A DNA stretch of 64,000 bases from Guadua angustifolia (Eukaryota; Streptophyta; Magnoliopsida; Poales; Poaceae): positions 22,512,852 to 22,576,851 of the forward strand of contig CM070508.1 of NCBI GenBank assembly GCA_036346375.1, given 5' to 3'. A program made the translations under genes and the position numbers. Below, one piece after another: positions 21,501 through 31,872 of this stretch. Each line of letters begins with the position of its first letter. Position 1 is the stretch's first letter. Under the pieces are notes generated by a model. The model searched no databases and was not told the origin of the DNA. It worked only from the letters and a program-made list of their open reading frames with translations.

Positions 21501-24500
21501 ATGCCCTGTAAAAGATAGTGAACATATTTAAAAAGGGAATTCAAATAATCTACTAGATTTGCACTAATTTTTTTAAAAAATAATAACATCAGGCAATATA
21601 TTGAAAAATAAGGTTGTTGTCATTTAACTAATGCTGAACCGCCCAAGTAACTTTAAAGCATGCGTTGTACCACTAATGGACAAGGCCAACAGTGCTCCTA
21701 CTATCAATAAACTGGCAAAGTTTATATATTTAACAAAAGAAGTTAAGTACTTTCATTCAATTGCACTTCAAAAGCGAATTAGTCAGAGTTATAACAGATA
21801 TGAGTGCATGGCATAAAAGAACAACCATAAAAAAGTTAATAATTTGAAACCCACCTTGCAATCTGGTCTCTAGTGGCACTGGTGCTATATTTTAGCACGC
21901 CTGATCAAAATAGGAAAACACATAATAACGCAATCAATAGGCCTTTTTAATAAAAAAATAAAAATATGGACTTACATGCAATTCCACCAAAGAGTGTATC
22001 CAGTGCATCCTCCAGTTTCAGTTTTCCCATACTCCCAGTTGTAATTTTTTTAAAAAAAAATTATTATCAACAAAAAAAGTTATAAGCTAAGTTTGCCCCT
22101 CTCTTTTTTTCATTCTCTTGGTGTTGATCAAATTTATATTTGAAATTTTGGAAGATGATAGATTATTTTTGTATCTACTATCTCTAGCTTTTTCTAGAAT
22201 TTTCATGTTTGTTCACATATAGTTTTGGCATGGGGAGTGCAGGACTACAAAAACAGAAGCATACACCCAGCACACATCCTCTTATACCAAAACATTAAAT
22301 ACCTAACAGTTAGATTTGAATTTTAGTGGATTTGTTTATGTTTGATACAAAGGGGAAACAAAAAAACATCAGGTAGCTCATAATGCGACAAAAGACAATT
22401 GGTGCAGTATTAGCATCAAGAAGACCTGGTTTTTGTATTCAACCTGGTTTTTGTATTCAAAGTATATCTTGCAAATTGCATGAAATTTCCATGAAATGGA
22501 GAAAAGAATTCCTGTCTGTCCAGCAGATGTGAACCTAATAGAGAGCAAACATGGATGTGCCTTTTGCACACAGGAACCTAATAGTGATGTACCCTTATGC
22601 ATATAATTAAGGAAAAAAAGTATGGTTAATTAAGACTTATATTTGAAATGTCACGTTTAAACTGACAGTCCTTAAATCTGCCTGCTTGTGTGCTAATGGA
22701 ATGTGCAACAGTTTTCTCACCCTCCATTCACAATTAAGAATCCATATAAATTTTGACATGTTAAGCGTAAAACAAACCAGTAACCCGTTCCTACGTGTAA
22801 GGTTCCTGTAGTGCACCCAAGATTCTTCACATGATAACGCATCCACAATTTTTCGTATGTTATTAACAACTCATAAGTAAGAGCATGCATTTCATCACTA
22901 TCAACATGTAGAGATACTGGGTATGAAATTGAAGGTAGATTAGATGTCGTCGTTGAACATTGGACACGGCAAAGGTCCAGATCTAGAGAGATTCTAATGG
23001 CAGTTAGAGAGTGATAGTTCAGTATTTTTTTCAGATTTGTTTAAGAATTTGAAGGTTTCCTCAGTGATCCCCCAAATTCTCTCTTAATTTCTAGTATTAC
23101 ACATTCAATCATAACCGAGGAACCAACATGTTTACACAGAACAAGCCTAACAATACAATTCAATATTTGAATTGAATAGGTTACACCCTAGAATTTCAAA
23201 TAGAAATAAGTTCATTTACAACCCCCAAACTATGAAAAAAGTCCAGATAACCTCCCAAACTAAATCACACCCTCATCTTCTAATACCAAACTAAATCGCA
23301 CCCTAGGGTGGTTTTCCTTGGCTATTTTGCATCTCCTATATATAATTAAGGCAAAAAGTGATTACGAATTTTTGAAACTTTTTTGTATGATCCTAAAGCA
23401 ATACTTATACTCCCATAAAAATTTCAAACCATGATCACACTTGTACAATTTTATAAAATCCTGACAAGTTCACAGTTTCTCAAATAAGGGTTTTTTTATT
23501 TTTCTAAGATATCACATTATGTTCAATTCATTTGGGAATTTTTCTATATGATCCTAGGGGTTTAAAGACGACACCACAAAATTTTAGATGATGATCAAAC
23601 CTGTACATTTTTATAAAAATCTATCAGTGTTATTGCTGTTTTGAAATTGCTGCTGTTTTTTATTTTCTAAATGTATTAAATGCTTTCAAATTTTCCTGAG
23701 ACTTTTTGGGAACATTTTGGAGGTGGATTAGTGTTTAATTAAATTTTCTCCAAATTTTATTCTTCAATGATTTTCAACTTCAGAGATTACAAATCAAAGC
23801 TTTTATTGTTGAATCTTTGATTTGTAATCCCTGAAGTTCAAAATCATGCAAGAATAAAATTTGGAGAAAATTTAATTAAATCCTAATTTACCTCCATAAT
23901 GTTCCTAAAAAGTCTGAAAGCATTTAATACATTTAAAAATTTAAAAATAGCAGCAATTTAAAAACAGCAATAACACTGTCAGATTTTTATAAAAATGTAT
24001 AGGTCTGATCATCATCTAAAAATTTTATGGTATCATCTTTACCCCTAGGATCACACAGAAAAATTCCCAAATGTACTTAACATAAGTTGATATCTCAGAA
24101 AAATCAAAATTAGAAAACCCTTATTTGAGACAATGACCTTGTTAGAATTTTATAAAATTGCAAAAGTGTGATCATGGTCTAAAATTTTTATGGGAGTATT
24201 AAGTATTGCCTTGGTATCATATGAAAAAAGTTTCAAAAATTATGAATCACTTTTTGCCTTAATTATATATAGGAGATACAAAACAACTAAGGAAAACCAC
24301 CGTAAGGTGTGATTTAGTCTGACATTAGAAGATGAGTGTTAAATGAACGGTTTTATAGTTTGGGGGTTATCTGGACTTTTTTCATATTTTGGGGATATAA
24401 AATCAACTTATTCCTTTCAATTATGAAATTAGAATGTCATCCAATTGGATTCTTTATACGGACATAATCACAACTGCTCAAGTTACACACATATATTTAT

Positions 24501-27500
24501 AATTCAAAGAAATAATAATGCTGGTACTCCAATGATTGTACCATGGTTATCACGGTACCCTGGCGAGGCGAGTCGCCTCCGGGACGCCTAGGCGAGGATT
24601 AGGCGACCAAAAAAATGTTCAAGGTAGCAGCAATAGCACATCATCAAGCCATCACACTAATAGTCAAATGGCAAATGCTAGTTCCCGGCCCAAGAGCTGG
24701 AATCATGGCCCGACCCATTCCCGACGCTGGCCTCCCAACAATCCTTCTCCCTACTCCCCCTACTCCCTCTCCATTCACACGCGCCTCTCCAACCCAGCTG
24801 TTGCCCTCTCTCCATCTCAGTCACCGCCGACTCCTCTCCTCTCTTTGTCGTTGGGAACCTCTTTGCTCCCCCTACACATTGCTTGAATCCTCTCCCTCTC
24901 GGCTCCGCTTACTGGCCAGGGCCGACCAAAGGGGGCAATGGCATGACCGCCAGGCCCCCAATTTAGGAGGGCCTCGGCCCATATAGTTTGTAGGTATTAG
25001 CAGGCCAAGCAGCCTATTATTATCTGGTCAAATTAATTAGTTAATACTCCCTCCATCCCATATTATAGGATGTATTAGTTTTGGCACGAATTTTAGCTGT
25101 CAAACGATGGAAGGTATTACTTGACCATGTACTAACTTCAACTGTCAAATCATTATCTAATACTCGTTGGGAGAGTCGCATTAAAAGTGTTAAAGCAATT
25201 AGATATCAAGCTCCCGAGTTAAGGTCGGCTTTGCTTGACATATATAAACATAGTGATGATCCTAAGTCAAAGAGCGATGCACGAAATTTATATGACGTAC
25301 TTGGTAGTTTTGAGCTCTTACTTGGTATGGTTATTTGGCATGATATTCTGTTTGCTGTAAACGTGATTAGTAAGAAGTTGCAATTGTCATTCATGTGCAT
25401 AGACTCTACATTGGAACAAATTGAAGGTGTCATGCAATATTTTGACAAGTATAGGTTCGAAGGATTTGCATCTAGTTTGGATATTGCTAGAGAAATTGCA
25501 TCTAACATGAATGTAGAAGCATCATTCCCGATAAAACGCCAAGCTACTCGGAAAAAGCAGTTTAATGAAAGTGATTATAATGAAGAGGTTTTATCAACTG
25601 AGAAGTCTTTTGAGGTAAATTACTTTCTTGTTATGGTGGATGTAGCAATTTATTCATTGAAGAACAGGTTCAAGGATCTTACTACATTTAATGTCATTGG
25701 ATAATATTTGTCAACAGACTTTTACTGGGTACCTCTCGACGCGACAATGCGCCCACGTATGCGTTCGGGCGAAGCAGCGGGCGAGACGCCTGCTGCCGGC
25801 CGGCCAAACTTCACTGGCGGCTTTGGCAATCGAGCGGCAAGCACGCCCCGCCGGCCAGTCTTGCGGCCACGTGGCGTTCGGGCGGCAGTGGCGAGACGCT
25901 CGCCGCCCGGCGCCCAGCCACGTGGCGGCTTTGGCGGCGAAGCACGCCTCACCGCAGTGTGACCACGTGGCGTTCGGACGAGCAGCGGGCGAGACGCCTA
26001 CTCGCCCGCCGCGAAGGCAAAAGGCGGGCGGGATGGCTTCACTCAAGTATCCTTCCCTATCATACCGCCAGAGACAGCTCGCCAGACGACTTATCGACTG
26101 TGAGGAATTCTGCTACAAGCCCATCCCTCTGACGCCTCTCACCTACCCGTCGCAAAGGGGTCGCATCCCGGGCGAAGCCATGCGTCGGCATTTAATGAGG
26201 CTGGAGGAACGGGACAGCACAGGAAGGAGTAATAAATGTATGAAGATCAGCATGATGACCCCCCCTTGTACCTACCCCCGTTAGCCTGGGCTATATAAGG
26301 GCACTCGGGTGCATAGGGAAGGGGGTCGAGGATCAAGAGTTCAGCGGTAGAACCTAAGGAAGAACTTGTAACCAGAAAGCTTTGTACTAGCTTCAAACAC
26401 TCTATAAAAGATCTAGCAGGACGTAAGGCTATTACCCGAGTTGAGGGGGCCTGAACCTGGGTAAAAATCTCTGTGTCATCTTAGTTCATAGACGCCGGAG
26501 TCCTTCGTGTGGGAGTCTCTAGGGTTTTCACTCGCTAGGGTTAGCCTGCCGCGAAGACGCCCTCCTACTGCACCAAAACCCGGTCTGTAGACTTCGGGCC
26601 TGTCAGGTGGAATACGCCGACAATATTGAACTAAGAATTGTTGCACTAAATTTGCAAAAACATTTTCCCATAATAGTTCATGTGATATTGAGTTAGATGA
26701 TTTTTTTCAGAACTAAAAGTGCTACAAATGACTTTATCTGCTCACTCACAGTCCGCCATGGAGATTTTTGAGTTTGTTAAGAATTTAGATTGCTATCCAA
26801 ATGTTTCAATTGCTTATCGAATCTTATTCACCATACCTATGACTGTAGCCTCCGCTGAAAGAAGTTTTTCAAAGCTAAAATTATTAAAAAATTACTTGAG
26901 GTCATCAATGTCACAAGAAAGGCTAAATGATTTGGCAATTTTATGCATTGAGAAGGAGGTTAAATGATTTGGCAATTTTATGCATTGAGAAGGATAAATT
27001 GGATGAAATTGATAATACTATTATTGATGACTTTGCAAGAGTGTTAGAAGGAACTTTAACTTGCCCATTTAAATTTGTAGGAGTTGGTGAGATTGGTTTT
27101 TGTCGCAGCATTATAGTAGTACTGGCAATGTGACGCAGGTGGGCTTGAAGGTGCATCTTGGAGGCTAGAGCTCAATTTAGTTGAATAGTATATGAGTTTG
27201 ATTATGTTTAAACTATCTTTTGGTTGTGACTTGTTCTCTACCAAGTTTATTACATATAAAAGCATTCGATATTTTATCTGCAATAATTATGATAGTCAAT
27301 AAAAGGGCCACTTGATTTAGCTCGCCCCGGGCCCCCAAAATCTTTGGAATGGTCCTGCCTACGGCCGCTATAGATCGGGAACGGCGGCGACTAGATCTAG
27401 GACAGCAGATTCAGAGCCGATCGGATTTGGAGATGTTGGATCCGATAGTCCCTAATGCCATGATCGCCGGATCTGGTCTCGATCGAGGCCAGAACGGCAG

Positions 27501-29646
27501 ATCTTGCAGCAATGGCAAAGGGAGGTGATGGCGGTACAGCTGAAGACGCTCGGTGCCGCGGCAGATCTCTTGTCCATCTCCACACCAAGCTCAGCTGACT
27601 TGAGTAACCCCAGCCCATCACCTTATCCCCCCCTCCCAGACCCTAGTCGAGCCACCCGAGCTCGCCTGGCGACACTTAGATGCCCCGGGCGATGCCTGGA
27701 ACGTCCAGGCGCCCGCCTTGCCCTAGCCAAGCGAGGTGACCGGTCATGGCGGTCTTTCCTCCGGCGACTGAACGCCTAGGAGACGACTTAATAACCATGG
27801 ATTGTACCAAAAACCTCCTTTACCTATAGCTTGGTAATAGCTAAAAGAAATCTTGTGCACCGTCATGCTACTGGTTGGGAGAAATGGGATAGTGGAGCGC
27901 GGGCAGCTACTAGACGTTTATAACAACCCCACCACTACCACCACCAGGGTTAACAATATCGATTTGAAGAAAATCGCTGAAATTCGAAAATTAGAGATAT
28001 CGGCTAAAAAACAGTTGAAAATTGTCAAAGAATCGTAGAGTTTCAAAATCAAAAAATTTGAAAAAAAAAATCAAAAATCGAGCGATTTCCATGGAGAAAA
28101 TCGACGGACTAGTTGAACTTTACTGGCAGTTGATTTTTTTAGCAATTTTCATCGATTTTCTTCGAAAATCAAGCGATTTTCACTGATTTTGACGGGTTTA
28201 CATCACATAAATTTTTTCAAACTTTTGAATTTTTTTTGAATTGGACCGATTTGTCGAGTGATTTTAAAAGCCGAAGCGCGGCGATTCGGGCAAAAAATCG
28301 AGCGATTCGATTTTTTGAAACCTGACCACCACCAACCTTAAGGCACTACTTCTTGACCTCTATCAACCAGAGAATCCATCACATCACCATCGCCATCACC
28401 AAAAAAAATGAACGAATTTTTATGACAAATCCACAACAACAAACACAAAGCCCACCACCTGGCCGCCTAAAACATCCAAAATTGCAGGTATCAAGGGTCA
28501 ATCAAGTCACTGACCTCTGTTGTCGGCGAAATTGGAGTGGTAATGCATCCTGTTGGCCTCGAGCACCTTTGACACCTCCCCGGCGCTCTCCGAAGCCTTC
28601 AAGAACCTCTCGTCGATCTCCGCAAGCACCCGCAGGAGGTCGAAGCGCGGCATCTCGGTGAGGACAGCCTTCCCGGGCTTCCCCCCGCCGACCACCGTGA
28701 CCGGAGGCGCCGATTCCGTGTGCTGGTGGTGCGCCAGCTTATGCTTTCCCTTCCCCTTCTTCAAAGACAGCCCAGGCGGCTTTGGTGGCAGCGACGGTGG
28801 CGGTGTGACCATGTCCGGCGTCCGCGGCTCCTCCTCAAACTCCTTCGGCGGCGCAGCAGCAACCCGCGGAGGAGGGGAGGGGGGCGGGCGTGGTGGCGAG
28901 GCAGGGATGTACTTCTCGTCGTCCCGCTCTGGGATGATCTCGTCGTCCTCGCCAGCGATGGACGCCATCCCTTCGTCCATCGAGAAGAAGTAGTCCCACG
29001 TGTCAATTCCGGGCTTCGGCTCCGGCGGCGGCGGGGGGCGCGGAGGCGGCTGGGGTGTCACCGGCGTCTCCGGCGTCGGAGGCGACACGAGCGACGGTAC
29101 CGGCGGGCGGTGGCGCAGCCGCCTCCGCCGGTCATCGAGATGCCCGTCGTCCTCCTCCATCTCCACCTCGTCCTCCTCCTCCTCCCTAATCGAGTCGCTG
29201 TGAAGCACGGCGGGGCCCTTGGCCGCCTCCGTAGGCGGCAGGGGCATGCTCATGGAGCGGTGGATCTTCGCCGGCGACGGCGAGAACTCCGGCAGCGGCG
29301 GCGGCGGCGGGGGCAGCGTATCGATGGTCGACGGCGGCGGCGGCGGCATTATCGCGTCGACCGCAGCCGCCGAGAGGACCGTAACCCCGGACGCAACCGC
29401 GGCGATTCCGCCGGGAGCGAGCATGTTGGCCACCGCCTCAACCGACGAAGGAGGCGGCGGCAGCACTCCCTCCCCGTGCGCGAACTCGGAGAGCGCGGCC
29501 CCCGTGTCTCGCAGCGAGAAGGCGTAGGCGGAGTGCGCGACCGCGAAGGCGTTGCGCGCCGCCACGGCCGCCTTCATCCACTGGCGCCGCTCCTTGCAGC
29601 GCGCCACCGCCTCCTCGTTCTCGATCCGCGACTGCGCGCACCCCAT
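18592..29646 (-). CDS. DUF630/DUF632 protein (REL2/NRG2-like family), four exons
   Basis: Exons on minus: 29646-28515, 21505-21330, 20211-19988 and 19384-18592. All junctions are GT..AG and frames are continuous (1132+176+224+793 nt = 774 codons plus stop). The N-terminus MGCAQSRIENEEAV is the DUF630 signature, and its Gly2-Cys3 suits N-myristoylation and palmitoylation at the plasma membrane. Then comes a long Pro-rich and acidic linker. The DUF632 domain starts at FDLLRVLAEIDERF near the end of exon 1 and runs through exons 2-4 (HARVMKIITWNRSF-type text, YQRKVALLNRQKK, MAKMWEDMCMHHENQL) with coiled-coil-rich helices to MQDQGNN. Family members include rice REL2 (leaf rolling and angle) and Arabidopsis NRG2 (nitrate signalling); which member this is cannot be told here. 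Intron 1 is 7.0 kb and loaded with transposons, yet the coding sequence is intact. Confidence 0.92.
19385..21329 (-). other. Introns 3 and 2 of the DUF632 gene around exon 3 (20211-19988)
   Basis: Intron 3 (19987-19385, donor GTAATT, acceptor TTTTTTTAG) and intron 2 (21329-20212, donor GTTCAT, acceptor TTGCACAG) are AT-rich and hold no obvious repeat. The donor of intron 2 is a weak match to consensus, but only this junction keeps frame (DEVK then AGEIMKLE). Confidence 0.85.
21506..23199. other. 3' part of intron 1, no gene
   Basis: AT-rich intron sequence. No coding region or strong repeat structure seen apart from short poly-A/T runs. The acceptor is TTTTACAG at 21513-21506. Confidence 0.6.
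23200..24415. repeat. 1.2-kb foldback with arms of about 600 bp, inside intron 1
   Basis: The left arm (about 23200-23799) and right arm (about 23815-24415) are reverse complements at roughly 85-90 % by eye, around a 15-nt loop (23800-23814). Examples: AAAAAAGTCCAGATAACC at 23235 pairs with GGTTATCTGGACTTTTTT at 24366; TTCAGAGATTACAAATCAAAG pairs with CTTTGATTTGTAATCCCTGA at the centre. Weaker pairing may extend 50 bp further on each side. The intron transcript would fold into a long hairpin. No coding capacity. Confidence 0.9.
25709..26622 (+). repeat. Solo LTR, 914 bp
   Basis: Starts TGTCAACAG and ends CCGACA. Flanked by the 5-bp direct repeat ATATT at 25704-25708 and 26623-26627. Has a TATA box at 26292-26298 (GGGCTATATAAGGGC). 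The hAT sequence continues on both sides, so this is a clean insertion followed by LTR-LTR recombination. The ORF across it is not a gene. Confidence 0.9.
26920..26993. repeat. 37-bp tandem duplication in the hAT transposase
   Basis: Units 26920-26956 and 26957-26993 (AGG.TAAATGATTTGGCAAT ...) differ at one base. The length is not a multiple of three, so it shifts the reading frame and creates the early stop after EKEVK. Confidence 0.95.
27800..28514. other. 5' part of intron 1, AT-rich with ATCGAGCGATTTT-like repeats
   Basis: Between the hAT element and exon 1. About 27950-28320 contains many short variants of ATCGAGCGATTTT, AAATCG and CGATTTT on both strands. No gene seen. The donor site of intron 1 is at 28514 (GTCAGT). 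Confidence 0.5.
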
Positions 29647-30588
29647 CTGGTCCTCGCCTCCTCCCCTCCTCCTCACAGCATTGCGCAGCAGCAGCAGCAA
29701 CCAAAACCCAAACCCCAAGCGAGCAGCCAACAGCAGCAGCTAGCAAGCAAGACAGGCGGGCATGGACGAGTGGATCTAAAAATAGTTGTTGCCTTGTTGG
29801 TGCTCGTCCCGAGGCGCAGCAGCAAGAGGCAAGAGCTCCGTGCGGCGAGGGGCTCGGTGGGGTTTAACGGCGGGCCCACAATCCCCGTCCTTCATCCCAC
29901 TGACACTTGGGTCACGCTTGTGTCGGGGCCGACCTGTCAGTGAAGGGTTCGAGGGTGGCACGCGGAACAGATGGGCACGGTGGACCGTGGTCAGTGTGGA
30001 CAGTACGGAAGCTTTTTTTTTTTAAGCAGTCCTTCCTTCGTGCTGTTCCTCTCGTATGAGTTATTTCGAAATAATCTATATCTGTCTTTCATTAATATTT
30101 TAATATTTATATAATTTAAAAAAGAAAAGTACTTAAACATATCTCATTTTTTATACTCTTCGCGCAATTTCTTTTTCAAGTTTGATCCATGCTGGTGCGA
30201 GAGTCTCAACCGCCGGTCGCAGGGTTTCAAATTTTATTTTCGATTCACATCTTCAAAGCAGGCAAAATTCAAAATTTTAACAAAATCTCGTAACTTCAGA
30301 AGAAATTTGATCAAAATTCAAAAAAATATTAAATCTAGAATTTTTGAACCGAAATTCGGCTAAAATTTCACTAAGAAATGTCGAAATCTTGGCAAAATTC
30401 AACCAGACGAAAATGATCCCAACGATCTTAAAAATATTTGAAATTTTTTACAGATGGTTTTGACACACTATTAATATTTTCATAAAAAATTTAGATGATA
30501 ATCAAGTATAAGAAATTTTTAAAATTCTAACAATGCTATTCTCCTCATAAAAGGCTAGCCGACAAAATTTCAACCAGTGAAAAATAGT
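29647..30588 (-). promoter_or_regulatory. 5' region of the DUF632 gene
   Basis: Directly before the ATG (minus strand) is a purine-rich GGAGGAGGGGAGG stretch and a GCTGCTGCTGCTGC run, as in grass 5' leaders. An upstream ATG occurs at about 29763-29761. A loose TATA-like CTATTTTTAG is at about 29787-29778. Beyond 30050 the DNA is AT-rich and probably repeat-derived, and at 30589 an LTR begins. The start site cannot be fixed from sequence alone. Confidence 0.4.
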
Positions 30589-31291
30589 TGTCGACGGTTC
30601 GGGAATCGGTCCCTCGTCGAGCTTACTTATTGAAAGAGGGATCAACCTAAGACCCCTTTTTCGCGAGGGGTGTAGCGTCCAAGGTTCTACCGAGCTATGT
30701 AACGAGGCAGTTGGAATGATCGCAATGCAGAGAAGGAGGCTTTTTTGGTCTGGTTCGAGCCTCTCGCAGGGGAGATAATAGCCCTACGTCCAGTGATTGC
30801 ACTGATATGTAAAGGTGGCTACAAATGCTGCTTACAAGTAAGAGTGAAGGTCTAGTGAAGCTAACTTAGCCAGAGGAACCCGCCATCCTTCGCACGAGAA
30901 GGTATTTATAGGGGATTACAGGCGACAAAACATTTATTACAGGGGGCACTCCACTATTCTTGGACGTACGCAGAGCTGCTACCGCGCCACCCGCCGGGCG
31001 CCACGCGACGTGGCTACAGCTGAAGCGGATTATGTGCGCAGAACACGACGGCATTGCAAGACTTAATGCCACGTCCTCCTCGTAGATCGTGCCCGGCTGC
31101 TGGGTGACCTTCGAGGCATCCTTGGCGGGCCTGGTCGTGGACCCCCGAGCAAGCATGCTCGGGGGAGGAGTCCTTGATGAAGGTCGGGATGCTCGGGGGC
31201 CCCTACGTAGGGGCAGATCTCGAGCACGAGCAAGGCCCACGCCGGCTGGGCCCCGATGGTCATTTTTACGGGCGATAACCAATCCCCGACA
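30589..31291 (-). repeat. 3' LTR of element A, 703 bp
   Basis: The reverse complement starts TGTCGGGGATTGG and ends CCGTCGACA. It is preceded by the polypurine tract AGCCTCGGGGGCTAGC. TATA box TATAAATA at 30910-30903. The LTR lies 943 bp upstream of the DUF632 start codon. Confidence 0.85.
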
Positions 31292-31872
31292 GCTAGCCCC
31301 CGAGGCTAAAGGTGGAAATTCGCTTTGACGAGGCGTCCACCTTAAGCCTCCAGAATCTCAGAGAGGGATTGGTACCCTACGGCGAAAAGCTGCCGCAGCA
31401 TCCGAGCAACGCTTGCTCGAGAACCAGGCTTTTGGCGGTGAAAAGCTACCGCAGCATCCGAGCAACGCTTGTTCGCACGGATCTTGAGGCTAAAAGTTAT
31501 CATAAAGATCCGAGCAATGCTTGCTTTCGGGGCGCATGTCCGCCAAGGATTTAACCCGGGCAATGCCTTGAGAAACGAAGGGGGAAAACGCGGTGATTCC
31601 TTCTCAGCGAAGCCTTAGCGGGTATGACTCTGACAACTTTTGGAGAATCGCGCCAGCGTAGGGCGGCTTCGGGGACCAAGCCACCACGCGTTGGCCATCG
31701 GCACACGAAACGGTTTTCCCGCCCACTTGACTTGTCCGCCTATAAATATCAGGCGGGAACAGTTTCCGAAAAACCCTTTTTTCCCCACAACTTGCAACTA
31801 GACTTTGAGAAAGCGTTTCATCCTTCAAATTTCCTTCCGCCGCTCCGTTGCTCCCTCCCCCCAACCCCTCGC

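Larger units (their letters stand above)
25081..27132 (+). pseudogene. hAT transposase (C-terminal half), interrupted and frameshifted
   Basis: 25081-25703 encodes the middle of a plant hAT transposase: TRWESRIKSVKAIRYQAPE, then SDDPKSKSDARNLYDVLGSFELLLGM, then LDIAREIASNMN. The frame is cut by the solo LTR at 25709. After it, 26719-26967 gives the C-terminal dimerisation domain (PNVSIAYRILFTIPMTVASA, ERSFSKLKLLKNYLRSSMSQ). A 37-bp tandem duplication then shifts the frame. The N-terminal half with the zinc finger is absent, replaced by MITE-like and other DNA. It cannot make a working transposase. Confidence 0.88.
24542..27799 (+). mobile_element. hAT transposon in intron 1 of the DUF632 gene
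   Basis: The ends CATGGTTAT (24542) and ATAACCATG (27799) are inverted. The 8-bp sequence GATTGTAC is directly repeated at 24534-24541 and 27800-27807, the duplication size typical of hAT elements. Inside on plus are hAT transposase remnants (25081-27130), interrupted by a solo LTR. A sequence like the end of a Stowaway MITE (ACTCCCTCCATCCCATATTA, 25046) lies before the transposase part. Without the solo LTR the element is 2.3 kb. It points opposite to the host gene. Confidence 0.88.

Noticed and set aside
25691..26284. Plus-strand frame of 197 codons
   Set aside because: It lies almost wholly in the solo LTR and is GC-driven; it has no domain.
28720..29943. Long plus-strand frame of 407 codons
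   Set aside because: It is the antisense shadow of the GC-rich Pro-rich first exon of the DUF632 gene; its Arg-rich composition follows from that.
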